NCBI GenBank assembly: GCA_029224185.1
Contig: CM055200.1
Span: 10,556,670 to 10,620,669, forward strand
DNA length: 64,000 nucleotides
Source of the DNA: Karalla daura
Taxonomy: Eukaryota > Chordata > Actinopteri > Chaetodontiformes > Leiognathidae
Direction of reading: 5' to 3'
Under the pieces are notes generated by a model that saw only the letters and a program-made list of their open reading frames with translations, did not search any database and was not told the DNA's origin. Position numbers and translations under genes: made by a program. Positions 51,685 to 62,381 of this stretch are shown here, piece after piece (the first letter of the stretch is position 1; every line of letters starts with the position of its first letter).

Positions 51685-54600
51685 TAGGCGCTGCTCTGCT
51701 CTCCTCCCGAAAACAGCGCTACAGCGTGGGGTTTGCCTCCCGACTGCCTGTTTTCCTCCCATCCCTCTCCTCCTCCTCCTTCTCTGCCCACTCCTCCTCC
51801 TCCTCCTCTTCCTCCTCCTCCCTCTTCCCCTCCTCCCCGCTCCCTCTGTCAGCCCCTCTGGTGTGTCGGCCGCCTCCTCCTCATTGCAGCAGCCAGGTGG
51901 CCGCCACTGCTGCCTCTGTGTGACCACAGAACGGTCACTGGCTGTGGTCAGACTCCCCAAAAACAGAGCCGGCAGAGTCAGGAGCACGCACACACACACA
52001 CACACACACACACATCACATGCTGCTGGAGACACACACATGTTAAGATAGACCGGGATGATGACAGTCACAGCACAGTATAATAAAAAAAGGAAAAGCTG
52101 TGCGATACAATGCGAACTGAGGAGAAACAAAGACATAAGTATATGACAAAAAGGGATGAATTTTGGAGAGAACATTGCTTTATTACAGCTTAACAAAGTG
52201 TCAGCGAGGGACAGAGATCAATTCCACTTCTGAGTGTCATAATCACTCTGCAGCACGCAGCAACTGCTCTTGGTAAGTTGACAAAAATGACTGTTGGGTC
52301 AACAAAACGACTTGGAAGAACATCAAAATAAAGCAACTAAAGGAAAGGACTCTACTAAAGGACTCTTTCATAACAATAATTAGAGGTGTTTGCAACACCA
52401 AGCACCAAAATGAATAATTAAAACTAAACAGAGGCTGGATTAAACCCACGCTTACCAAGATGATTAAAAAAAAAAAGTCTTTTAGGATTATTATTGATAT
52501 GAGTAAGAATGAAAATGAAAATAGGGTTTCTCTAATCTGTATCGCTGATCGTCGTTTAGCCCAGCTCACCTCCAGTAACAACTTAAGTTGCTAATACTCA
52601 CACCGTGTTCGGCAGGGTGTCCTGTGCGAGGACTGCGTGTGAGAGCAAGAGGGGCCACCTGAGGTCGAAGGTCAGACTTACCGTGATCTCTAGCATGAGC
52701 TTTGTATTAATATCTTTAGTGGATCCCCTGGAATCCAATTACAGAGAGCACGGGAGCAGCCAGAGCATGTCCCTGGCTGAGCCACGGTGGACACAGCCGC
52801 TCTGTCATCATCTTGGAAGAGCGACCACATCAAAGGCTGACATGTCCCATCATCTGCAATATGAAGTCATGGACCAGCAGAGTGAAAATGCCAGGAAACA
52901 AAGGACATTCTCGCATGCAAGTACCTCAATCTGCATTTTAGTGGAAAACCTCGTCTTTCGCTAATGTTTTTTTTTCTCTCAAGGCTGCTTAACTAGCCTG
53001 TGCAGCTCTGCATAAGATTATGTGCACATGATCTGCTGATGCAGACCTTTCAACATGTGATCTGATGAACACCATGAGTTCAGAGGTAACTCAGTCACGT
53101 CTCAGCAGAGGCCTGTGGGAGAGAGGGGGGGGGTGCGCTCTCTGATCCATGCGTCCCATCCATGCTCGAGCCTCTCTGTGCTCTCTGTGGACGAGCGAGA
53201 GGGGAGGGGGTGCTGTGGTGGAGAAGGAATAGCTTTGCATCAGCACCACCTCTGTAACTGCTGATGCAGGCAGTCTATTATGCATTCAGCATGCATTCAC
53301 CCACTGCAGTGTCAACTGTGCCACCTGCTGGATGCCCGACAACGTGCATGGCTCCGCACAGGGGCGTTTTCCTCTCTCACTGGGCTGTGGAGGCACACCA
53401 GCGAGGCACGAGGGCAAAAAACACTTCCATCTCTCCAACACTCCACCCTCCTTATCATGGAGACGGAGACACGTGTCACGACTCTGAGGTCCAAAATTTG
53501 GAGTGGCTGTTTCAAAGGCTCGGAAACCATCTCCTTGAAAGCTTTCCAGGCCTCTGAATAACTTCATTTCTAGAGATTATTTTCAGGGAGCCACTCTTGC
53601 TGTAATGGAGATCCCATTGTATTGCTTCTTCTCATGAAACTGCAGTCGACCTATTGTGATCTTTTCTCTTTTAATCATCTCTGTCGGAGCTGACAGACAT
53701 TGATGCCGCATGGGCTTGCCAAGTGCAATTCCTGAGTAGCAAAGCCTATTATCCATGGATGAAAGGTTTCTCCTGTATTTGGCTGTCCTATGGATGAGCC
53801 ATGTCCAGCGGTCCATTAATAACCCTAACCCTAACCTGGCCGGGGTACTTCAGCCTGCCCAGTGCTCCTACCAGTGCAGATTAAGCTATTTCTCCATGTA
53901 GCACGTGCTTTTCATTGACACCGATGAAAGCAAATTGATTTGCAGCCTTTGACTTCGCCTCGTCAAGCCAGATTGACTTTATAATTCAAGAGGTCACATT
54001 TACGGTAAACACTGATTTGAGCGAACTGGGATTAAATCTACGATGGTCGGATGCCAAGTACGCATGTACACAAACACAGACATGCAAATCAGCCCTGTGT
54101 CAGCAGTTATGTCTCTACACCCTGGATGATTTTTTTCCCCAAACAGACAAGCTGTAATTATAAAATCAGGACGGACCCCACTGTGCCTCCATTGGGAAGA
54201 CAGCTCTGCCTTTCTGTCTCTGGATGATGATGACAAGCATTTCACCTGCTTGTTTCTATTTTAAAACCAGACAGAAAACAGCGCGAGTCCTTTCAACAGC
54301 AATCCCGCGCCACCAGGTTCACTCCTTCGGTGTATTTCATCCATGCCACATTAACATTCCAGTGTTGTACCTTCCCCCCCGAAAAAACACTGAAACATCT
54401 CTCACTACGATATTTCATTCCCTTTGTAAGTATTTCAACAGTTTCCAAACATAAAAACCACATTTTTAAATCCGGAGGAATTTGGGTTGCTGGCTTACTT
54501 TCGTGTTTCTTTGAGGCCTCATCAGTCACTCGCTGACGTCTGGATAACATCACCCAGGGAGTCAGTGCCATCATTTGCACCAGTGTTTATGGTGAGGAAC

Positions 54601-55767
54601 CAGTGTGTGATGTTTGAGATGACTAATCAAAGCTTAGAAAGAAAGAAGTTTGAGAAAAGGTTAAAATGTTCACTCCTTTCTCAGTTTGAGGTTTCTGCGG
54701 AAATGTTTCTTGTGGTTATTGGGGCTCAGAAATGCTGGTATTGTTCTTCCAACGCTGGAAAGGAAAGACAGCTGTTGACCATTAAAGTCACTGTTTTATC
54801 AATCTTTGAAGTCTCTGAGGATATAAAATGGCTCACACGAGCATCACTGACCTCAGCTGTATTTGCAAAAGTCCCCAGCGATGATGATTTTTTTACTGTC
54901 CCTGGCAGACAGTCAGAGAATACATAAGGTCTAAAAATCTCGATTTGTCCCAATGCCCATCTTGTAATCCTGATGTAAGCCACCATGTCGCCTCCTCATG
55001 TACCGCTGCTTGGCAAAATGCAGCAGGTCTGCCCTTGCATACGGGTCTGCCTTATATAACTATTGGAGAGGACAGTGATTAATTTCCCTGACTTTTCTAA
55101 CATTTGCACCAACACTTTTTGGCGTCGGGGAGTCCTGGTTGCGTAAGTCCCGCACAGGAGCTTTAACACATACGCACAGGTCAGACGTGAGAGGGCTCAA
55201 GAGGTGTAATCACTCGCTGCCATCCAATTAAAATGAAGTAACATCTGAGTGGCGACGAATCAATTCACTGTCAGACACCTACTCGCATGAGAACACAGAG
55301 CAGAGCAGCAAACAGTGAAATGCAGGACAAAAACAACAACTTCTGGTGGAAACGGGGGCACAGAGAAGCAGGGAAGAAAGAGGATCATAAATACGCAGCG
55401 TAACATCGATTATGAGTTTCTAAGTGAGTTAGATTAAAGCAACTGGGACAGCCGTTAAAACTGACTGATGTTACAGCTGACTGTAACAGGAACGGGGCGA
55501 ACGAATTTGTCAAATTTTGCCTGGCGCCCTACCTGTAGCGACATCGTTCAGCCTCTCGCTCAGATAGTAGTCGTTTGGGTTGAGGTAGGGCATCTGATCC
55601 ATGTACTGCTTGGGGATCAGGTACAGAACCTCGGCCACATGCCCGTCCTCGATGATGGACATGCGCTTGACCGAGCTCTTTCGCTTCACCCGGACCCGGT
55701 CGACGTTGTGGCTGCGGCTGGAGCTGCACAGCTTGCCCAGGCTGTTGAGATTGGGCAGGGTGGGCAT
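23850..55767 (-). CDS. ablim1: ABLIM1, actin-binding LIM protein 1 (full-length form)
   Basis: Cytoskeletal scaffold; the LIM domains bind partner proteins and the C-terminal headpiece binds F-actin. Twenty-six exons: 55533-55767, 43394-43531, 39695-39878, 38890-38999, 37011-37137, 36801-36894, 34561-34648, 34000-34064, 33588-33632, 32842-32919, 32518-32676, 32265-32309, 31939-31974, 31637-31766, 30974-31093, 29693-29797, 29289-29336, 27953-28093, 27146-27231, 26883-27006, 26683-26744, 26107-26167, 25861-25868, 25289-25363, 24174-24254, 23850-23963. The phases agree and sum to 2559 nt, 852 aa. Four LIM domains occupy about residues 97-340 (CYKCGEPCKGEVLRV; CNGCGDFVEGEVV; CAGCGRDIKNGQALLAL; CEACHQFITGK). 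The Ser/Pro-rich linker includes AKVDNEILDYRDLAAIPKVK and RSTSQGSIGSPVYNRHGYTP. The villin headpiece ends LPLWKRNDMKKKAKLF. RMDRGVSMPNMLEPK favours ABLIM1 over ABLIM2/3. Two small cassettes (33588-33632 and 30974-31093) may be skipped in some isoforms. Confidence 0.93.
30974..31093 (-). other. ablim1: ABLIM1 cassette exon candidate (120 nt)
   Basis: A frame-preserving 120-nt exon of phase 1 at both ends. Its translation contains GSRNSDSRPTSPFRHHF, in style like the following exon (SGRSSPLPLRPDSRP). The human isoforms I know go directly from FHRPG to the following exon, so this one is probably optional. Two other AG acceptors inside it (before 31069 and 31032) would break phase. Confidence 0.6.
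31770..31852. repeat. (CA)n microsatellite
   Basis: About 41 CA units, ending three bases from the acceptor of ABLIM1 exon 31637-31766. In the ABLIM1 transcript it reads (UG)n immediately upstream of the 3' splice site. Confidence 0.97.
33588..33632 (-). other. ablim1: ABLIM1 45-nt cassette exon candidate
   Basis: Phase 0 at both ends, encoding LLPPSLLFLQKTERQ between the end of LIM4 and the PTRSSSES exon. In the human reference the flanking exons join directly at this place. Skipping keeps frame. Supported by splice sites and frame only. Confidence 0.5.
34649..36800. other. ABLIM1 intron, no gene seen
   Basis: AT-rich, with a (TA)n-like patch at 35029-35053. One donor-like site on the minus strand (CCTGAG|gtaagtct near 36680) could mark an alternative exon, but no frame supports it. 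Confidence 0.45.
37651..37694. repeat. (GA)n microsatellite
   Basis: About 22 GA units in an ABLIM1 intron. Confidence 0.96.
38815..38868. repeat. (TG)n microsatellite
   Basis: About 27 TG units, some 20 bases beyond the donor of ABLIM1 exon 38890-38999. Confidence 0.96.
39240..39513 (-). repeat. dispersed teleost repeat, near-complete copy
   Basis: Read on the minus strand it shows 'tggttagcactgtagcctca', 'tttctgtgtggagtctg', 'gtccaaaaacatgcatgttt', 'gactctaaattagcactggg' and 'ggagacctgtccagagtg'. This ordered set is typical of an abundant teleost SINE-like family. It lies in an ABLIM1 intron in the sense orientation. Confidence 0.75.
40930..41406 (+). mobile_element. 3' end of an L2/Rex1-like LINE, degenerate
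   Basis: The frame-broken sequence retains the closing part of a reverse-transcriptase ORF ('ccactggctcctcatt', 'aaagctcttaatgggctggc', 'ctctgcgctg...ctgttctggaacagcctgcc'). The 3' UTR is AT-rich and ends 'agtgctctacaaatgaaatt' with a short (TGAGT)n tail at 41389-41406, as is usual for teleost non-LTR elements. Old and non-coding. Confidence 0.65.
42386..42442. repeat. (CA)n microsatellite
   Basis: About 28 CA units in an ABLIM1 intron. Confidence 0.96.
45209..45259. repeat. (GA)n microsatellite
   Basis: About 25 GA units with two interruptions, in the large ABLIM1 intron. Confidence 0.95.
45555..45599. repeat. (CA)n microsatellite
   Basis: About 22 CA units in the large ABLIM1 intron. Confidence 0.95.
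47573..47619. repeat. interrupted (CA)n microsatellite
   Basis: CA units interrupted by GCACGC and GATA. Confidence 0.9.
48143..48228. repeat. (TG)n microsatellite, left arm of an inverted pair
   Basis: About 42 TG units with one TA interruption. A (CA)n tract of almost equal length follows at 48315-48397. Confidence 0.96.
48315..48397. repeat. (CA)n microsatellite, right arm of an inverted pair
   Basis: About 40 CA units with interruptions GA, TA and CGCG. Complementary to the tract at 48143-48228, with an 86-nt spacer. Confidence 0.95.
48523..48559. repeat. (TG)n microsatellite
   Basis: About 18 TG units in the large ABLIM1 intron. Confidence 0.95.
49182..49219. repeat. (TG)n microsatellite
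   Basis: About 19 TG units in the large ABLIM1 intron. Confidence 0.95.
50810..50867. repeat. purine-rich GA/GGGA tract
   Basis: Mixed GAGC, GA and GGGAGA units in the large ABLIM1 intron. Confidence 0.9.
51648..51682. repeat. (GA)n microsatellite
   Basis: About 15 GA units in the large ABLIM1 intron. Confidence 0.93.
51765..51843. repeat. polypyrimidine (TCC)n-like tract
   Basis: Imperfect TCC/TTCC tract of about 80 bases. In the ABLIM1 direction it is a GGA-rich purine tract. Confidence 0.85.
51986..52015. repeat. (CA)n microsatellite
   Basis: About 15 CA units. Confidence 0.93.
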
Positions 55768-57758
55768 GGTGCCCTGTTCCCCTTCAACTGTCCCGCAAAG
55801 CAAGGCGAAGTCAGCCAGCTTCAGGCTCCGACCCACTCTACAATCCCTCGGTCATCAGGGGCTCCAGGTGTTTGCCGAGGCACAAAACGGAGGCGAGAGG
55901 AGGTGGAGCCCGCCGGACACTGCAGCTCATCGTAAAATCAGAGCCGTCTGTGTCCAGTGAGGTCTGCGCTGGGGTCTGGCGTTGCTTGGATCCCTCCAGA
56001 CGACTTTGGATCTGCGCTGGATGCCTCACAAGCAGAGAGCTGACTTGGCCGGTGGCAGGCAGCAGGTATGACAGGGCACTGTGCCGCAGGTAGAGCAGAC
56101 TGGGAAAGAGTGAAAGAAGCTTACACTACGAGTGTCTTCAGCCCTGGAGCCTTAAGCAGCTTAGGGCTGACGTCGAGCCCGTGATTACCATCGGGGTGGG
56201 GTTAGGTAGCTCCGCTTCAGGTTGGGCTGGGGTCTGTGCCGGAAGCAGATCATTTTTGGCTGCTCAGTTTGGAATCAGTCACTAGTTGGAATCGGCTGAG
56301 ATTCCAACGAAACATCTTCAGCGTGCTTCCAGCGTTTTAGATCCCTGACAAGTCACAAATTGTGGTTCTGTATGAACGGGCTCGACACTGGGCTTATGTG
56401 CGCTGTACACGCCAAATGGATGCATATGAGCGCACAAGGATCCATCCCACACTTTCAGGCCAGATTGCCTTGGGAGTCTGCCAGTTTTTCACAAGGTCAA
56501 CAACCGGCAAGGTCACTCCAGCGGCCAACAATGCACAAAACCCTCATCAGCCGCAACCCTCGCAATGAAACACATTGCATTACATCGCCGCTCAAGTGGA
56601 AACGCCAGCAATAACTCACCTTTATCCACCCAGATCAGGGCACAAAAGGCTTTTGGAAGACATAACTTGAAAGAAAGAATAATCTGAGATTTTAATCTTC
56701 TGATGTTGGGATGACTTCCTAAAACCGCCATGTTTCTTTGGCAAACCTTGTGCATTCAACCAACATCTAGTGACTGAATATGTACAAGTACTCTTTCCTG
56801 GGTCAAAGACGCATTCTCCTTACTTGGTGAAGTAAAATTTGATTTGGAAGAGGTCATGCAGGGTGAGAGTCAAAGCTAGCTCCACAAAAACAAAATGAGC
56901 CTAATAACCCAAGAGTGCTCTGATTCTTTAAAAAAAAAAACAGTTGAAAACATAATGGGACTGAAACAGGGTGAAACAGGACTGTCTCTTACACACACAG
57001 ACACACACACACACACATGCAGGTTATTAACTGAAGGAAGAAAACAGAACAACCTCCCATGACATCTAATATTCATCAAACAGATAAGGTTAATAGCAGC
57101 TCCCTACTTCCTGCCGTCAGACGCAATTAATCAGTGAAGTATGTAGGCATGATGAAAAGCACAGCAGACAATGACAAAGCACAAAACATCCTTTTAGTCT
57201 CGAGATGTGGATTGGGCTGGGCCCGTACTCTAAATTTAATGATTCTCCTCTTTGTCTGAGAGGCTGCACAGAAACAGGAAGGCTGGGGATCGCTCGGCTG
57301 AGTGTACGTCCGTACAGTAACTCATTTGACTTGATTCAGGACATGCTTACAAGAACACCTTCAGCGTCCTATTTCCGAAACCAGGAAGCCCGAGTCTCAT
57401 TGCGGCGAGAACAAGAGATGTGAAGGAGAGGTATAAGCTTAGAAACGTACACTCCTACACCCACACATGCAGACACATGGACCTGAGAGAAAGTGAGGAC
57501 GTAGCAGCTATTCTGCTGCAGCAAAGCACTGCCCTCCAATTGTCATCCACTCTGTGGTGGCTTTGGCACAAGTAGCCCCACACTAGAAACAGCACACCGC
57601 ATACATGCTCAGAAAACAGGACAGGCGGGGAAATCAGCATCGCACACAGCACACTCTCCAAACATGTTCACAGCTCGTGCTGTTTCTGCAACCAGCTCAC
57701 AGCAGACGAAACAAACCCCCCCCCATCCCTTCTCCTCAACACTGCACCCATGTCTTAC
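55768..57758. other. ABLIM1 upstream/intron sequence, no gene seen
   Basis: Between the two candidate ABLIM1 first exons. No recognisable exon; the short frames here have no family resemblance. Confidence 0.5.
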
Positions 57759-57915
57759 CATGCAGTCCGAAGCAGGAGGTGATTTTTTGGGCGTAGTTGC
57801 AGAGCCCATCGTAGCCGGGCTCCTCACACACTGTATCCCTCTCCCCCATCTCTACACACTCCCACACACACACACCGTCCCGTCCGGCAGCGCTCTTACT
57901 CCTTCCTCTGCTCAT
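57759..57915 (-). CDS. ablim1: alternative first coding exon of ABLIM1 (candidate)
   Basis: On the minus strand an open frame begins with ATG at 57915, with a second in-frame ATG in good context at 57849. It ends at a consensus donor (CTGCATG|gtaagac) at 57758/57759. Its length of 157 nt leaves phase 1, exactly the phase accepted by the LIM1 exon at 43531 and the same as left by the 55533-55767 first exon. The peptide contains MGERDTVCEEPGYDGLCNY and ITSCFGLH. ABLIM genes are known to use several promoters with different N-termini, which is the basis for this assignment. It could instead be the first exon of an unrelated transcript; I do not recognise the peptide itself. Confidence 0.5.
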
Positions 57916-57983
57916 CAATTATTCAGGCTTTTGCCAGGACACATGCATGCGCGCGCACACCAACCTTCATTTTCACACTTACA

Positions 57984-57985
<2 letters not shown>

Positions 57986-58016
<31 letters not shown>
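57986..58016. repeat. (CA)n microsatellite
   Basis: About 15 CA units just upstream of the alternative ABLIM1 first exon. Confidence 0.93.
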
Positions 58017-58018
<2 letters not shown>

Positions 58019-59859
58019 CACACACAGAGAAAAGTGCTGATGCAGAGGGTCGTGCTGCTGGAGCATAAGCAGCCCTCTCTGGTCGGATAAGGAAGAGGCA
58101 TCAGATTGGGCGACTGCAGTATGGAGCCGTGCCTCCCCTCTCATCCACCATTGATCAGCCAGATCACACTGCAGTGTAACAGGTACGCTGTGCAGGATGT
58201 GCAAACCTCACTCGAGGAGAGGGCGGGGCAAAGAAGGAGTTCAGAGCAGGGCAAAACTGGAGATAGCCAGTACCGGGGGGGAGGATTTTCTCTGCTGTGA
58301 GTCACTTAAAGCTATCCAGACATCCAAATAACAGAATTACTTTCACATCCGATTACAAAGCAAAGGGAAAAAAGACCCAGAAAACACAATTAGTCCCAGT
58401 ATTTCCGAAGGTAAAATGTATTTTTATGACTAGGATTCATGATATTTACTGCTTATAATGAGTAGTAGCTTTGAATTGCCTGAGTAAATAGTATCTCAAG
58501 CAGAGTTAGAGTTTAATATGATGTCATCATCATCATTATTATCATTATTATTATTAGTAGTAGTAGTAGTAATAGTGGTATAACTAATGAACTGATTCAT
58601 TCTGCTGAGCTCTAGATGAAAATGACAGAAGGAAAAGAGGAAATGGTGCAGTTTTCTGCAGTGCCTTCAAAACGGTCACATCCAGATATAAAAGATGATG
58701 TTGCAAACTTAAGCTGAGGGTCATTAGTGGCCCAGAAAACTGAGCACACAACACTGGCCCACACATGTGAGAACTCTGCCATCCAACTTGTTGTTTTAAG
58801 GTCCTGTGGCGGGGCTGATGTAAACGGCTGAAATCACCCGAGATGAACAATAAATTCTCCCACATGCGAACAGCCAAGCTAAACAAGAGAGGCCCAATGG
58901 CAGCATCTCAGCAAACTATAAAAATAAATGGAGAGATTGTTCTAAATGACATAACTGTGGCAGGTTTTAAGGTGATTTCCCAGATCCAGATGGAGGAACT
59001 GGATAAGAAATCGCCTTCCATCCGTCAAATGCCACTACCTACCAAGGTGACCCTGCTGCTTCAGCTCAACTGACCAGTGAGCTAATGAGTGGCTCAAAAG
59101 TAGAAATGAATGTGAAAGCACTTTGTGAGATGCTAAAGTCTATGCGCTCCCCCAGGATAATAGTTTTATGAAACCAAAACCAAACAAAGATATTATTTAA
59201 AAGAAAAAGTCTACAAAAGGCACTGGAAACATGATGACACTGAGAGGCCCCAACAGACCTGCCTGCCTGCAAGGGCGTATTAGAAGGTGGGCCTACTAAT
59301 GGAAAAGCATCACTACTCTGGTAAAAGCTGATGGCCTTGTGCAGATAGCAGGGTGGGGGGGTATGCGACTGCATGACTGAGAGCACAGTAATGGCTGCTG
59401 CTTGCAGGACACCTGAGGGAGGAGCTGGTAGTTGAGTAATATGAGACATTTTCTGACTTCCTGCTACTGGAGGATGGAAAATGATCAAACTTGTTTCAGA
59501 TGTTGCCATTAGATGTAGCTACTGTATATAAGCAGGGCTGGCTGAGCCTGCAGCGCTGTACCGATCAGTGAAAATGTCTTTAATTAAGGCTGCAATTAAC
59601 ATTTTTAATTGTTCATCAATCTGGCAGGTTTTTCTCCATCAATAATTCCTAATAAACCTAATAAATATTTAAAGACCACAGTGATGTCTTACTTTTTTCC
59701 CCAGCCAACCAGCAGAGCACAGCAATGACGTATGCTAAGATACTGTATAATATTGTTAGTTATTCTAAATTGGGAAAGCAACTTTCATCTCTGAACAGGT
59801 CCATTTTTTTTTCCATTTGAGATTAATAAGCAAAATAAAAGCCTAACTACTACCACAAG

Positions 59860-60370
59860 TAGATTTAGAGAAGGTGGTACATGCTTTCGTTACAAACTGG
59901 TTGGAGTACTGTAATGCTTTGTATGCGGGCCTAAACCTGTCCTCTATCCAATGCTTCCAGCTGGTCCAAAATGTGGCCGCTCACCTTTTAACAGGCACCA
60001 GAAACACAGATCACATTACCCCCGTGTTGAGGTCTCTCCACTTGCTTCCTGTTAGTCACAGGACAAGTTCTGAAAAAATGTATTACTGACATTCAAGGCC
60101 ATGAGTGGCTTGGCTCCCCCTGCTTGTTGTCCACACATACCAAACTCTAGGCTAAAAAAGGCTAAAAACAAGTGCTAGAGCCTCTGCGGTCATTGCCCTG
60201 GATTCTGTGTTACAACAGCTCCAACATTAGCCACCTTTTCTACCTGGCTCATGACACTCTAATTTGACTGATCGTTTATCATGACAATTCTTATTGTTTC
60301 CGATACATGTTATGCCCATTTTATTGTGCTTTTATCAAATGAATTTAATTTGCAGTTGTATTTGTTTGTA
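59860..60370 (+). mobile_element. L2-like LINE remnant (end of reverse-transcriptase ORF)
   Basis: The frame 59874-60089 reads LEYCNALYAGL, LVQNVAAHLLTGTRNTDH and ITPVLRSLHLLPV, the conserved C-terminal region of vertebrate L2-type reverse transcriptases. After this the frame breaks, but 'gccatgagtggcttggctcc' continues the same element. A dead 5'-truncated copy. Confidence 0.8.
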
Positions 60371-61844
60371 CTCATAAAGTGCCTCGGCTAAAGGTGCAAT
60401 AGGTGACTGATCTTACAGTATGTAGCCAACGGTCTGTCCCTGAGCTCCGAGTCCAGGACAATGAAATCTGGCTTTCTCCTCACCCTCCCATTGCTGTTTA
60501 AACTGCCACTTTTAGTCCCTAGTTGTCATTTTTTTAAGCGTCTTTTGTAGCTGTTTCATCATGTCTAGGGGCTTCTCTAGCATAGCAAGCAAAAATGGCT
60601 GTCTTGTTGTTTTTGTTGGTCTCAGTGACCCAGCTTCCAGCCACTGATGTGGCTGGTCTTACTGCTGCCGCAGTAAAGACGTGGTGCTACGCAGGAACCA
60701 GTTTTTCACAGCCAGAGCCAGTTCTTTGGTGGTGGAAACAGAAAAAAACAGTTTCTGGATACACTAGCCTGGACCTGGCACTGAAATTGTTTTGATGGAA
60801 ATGAGGAAAGAGCAAACCATTTTTTTAGTTATAAAAGTAGCTGCCTACAGTGTAGAAAGGCAACACAAGCCCTAAAAAACACATTTAGACTCTCCAGTGG
60901 CAATGGAAAACCACATATTCACACAGTCCCATCCAACACCAGCTCATTATTTACACAGTCATACTTTACTTCCCCATTATGTATCACAAACAAATCTGCA
61001 GGCCTCACTTGGCCCATGGCTGTTACATATTGACATGTTGTTAGCACGACTCATGTTTGTGACTAATCTGTGGCAATCAATTAATACGCTTCACGTCTGT
61101 GTAACCCACACAGACCTAATTGGCACTTCCCTTCACTGTAGTGAGCTGGGTAGTTACTGCTCATGCATGGTGATTGGCTGTGTGCGCGGGCTTAAGTGTG
61201 CTAATGAGATCTATGGAGCACAGGGGGGCTGTCAAACGGTGGGCTCCGAGCTCCATCGATCTCCACCCATGGAGGATGGATAGACTGTGGGCCACAGCGA
61301 TGGGGGAGAGGGGGGCGTAGTTCAAAGCCATCTCACCGCACATAGCCCGAAGGGGAGTGAAATACTGAGCTGCTTGACCTTCCTAGGTGGAAAAAAAAAG
61401 TTGATGTTCTACCTAATAACAGGATCAGACCCACCACAATGCATCCAGCTGCAGATTTAATAGAATAACCTTGAGGTTAATAACATGTGGTTAATCACGA
61501 AACTCCACTGCTTTCAATCTCTGAGCCAGGCCATCTGATCGCAACCTACAGCAGGCACAGCTGGAGGCTCTTCATCTCCTCTGACCCGAGGACACAAATC
61601 CCAGGGCCACCTGATGGGAACAAAAAGGCAACGCCTGCAGTGTTTTGCAGGTGTTTTATTCCCTGCCAGAAACAAAAACATCTCAATGAGGCTGTTGCAC
61701 CAAAAAAGGGGGTCCACTTTCTACTTTCCCAACAGCTTGACACATCTCCGGATTTCACTTTTTCTACTCCATCCATCCTTTATATCTAACCAACTTTGGA
61801 CCTTAACAAAGGTCTGATGAAGCCTATTTCTCCAGCACAGAGGC

Positions 61845-61930
61845 TAATGCATCCTGGACAGGTCTCTAGTCCAATACAGGGCACACACCATGCACTCTCT
61901 CATCTAACACACACACACACACACAATAGA
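61845..61930 (-). repeat. fragment of dispersed teleost repeat
   Basis: 'tcctggacaggtctctagtcc' followed by 'gggcacacaccatgcac' matches the tail of the element at 39240-39513, ending in a short (CA)n. Confidence 0.5.
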
Positions 61931-62358
61931 CTGCCAGTCTTCATTAGGCAGCATTAGGGTGTGTGCAGCCTCTCTCAGCTGGTGTGCACCAGTCCTGATT
62001 GATGAGAACTATGTCAGATATGGCAGAAAGAGCAGCCTGTTCCCTCGCAAAGTGTCCATGCTAGAGGAAGATAAGTTGCAGAGTGTGTGGACAGGGCTGC
62101 AGCAGCAGTAGGGGAGGCTGTGGCTCAGGCTGCTCTGCACCGGTGTAACCTACTTACAATAACAGTGTCATTATCGCAGCCTGTTCCTCCCCACAGACGA
62201 CGCACACGGGCTCTCTTCTCCTATGCATCTATTTCTGTAGCAGGACCTCCCTCCAAGCCAAAGGAAATGAAGAGACTTTTCCCTCAGTGCGTGTTGCTAT
62301 GAAGGCTTCTGCGGCAGAAGACACTCACCTCTAGCAGACATGCCCGGTAGGTAGAGCC

Positions 62359-62381
62359 TTTCTTTCTTTCTTTCTTTCTTT
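62359..62381. repeat. (TTTC)n microsatellite
   Basis: About five to six TTTC units. Confidence 0.93.

Larger units (their letters stand above)
43532..55532. other. 12-kb ABLIM1 intron rich in microsatellites
   Basis: Large intron with a concentration of CA, TG and GA tracts between 44.8 and 52 kb (listed separately) and a pyrimidine tract at 51765-51843. It may contain further promoters of shorter ABLIM1 isoforms; strong donor-like sites occur (for example GATCACG|gtaagtct on the minus strand near 52680), but no coding frame supports them. Confidence 0.55.

Noticed and set aside
55768..55836. Start of ABLIM1 further upstream, adding about 23 residues
   Set aside because: The frame is open, but the apparent first codon at 55836 is GTG, not ATG. 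The ATG at 55767 has a good context and leads into residues similar to the known ABLIM1 start (LGKLCSS).
59874..60089. Single-exon protein gene
   Set aside because: The frame is the tail of an L2-type reverse transcriptase and stops abruptly; it is a dead retroelement.
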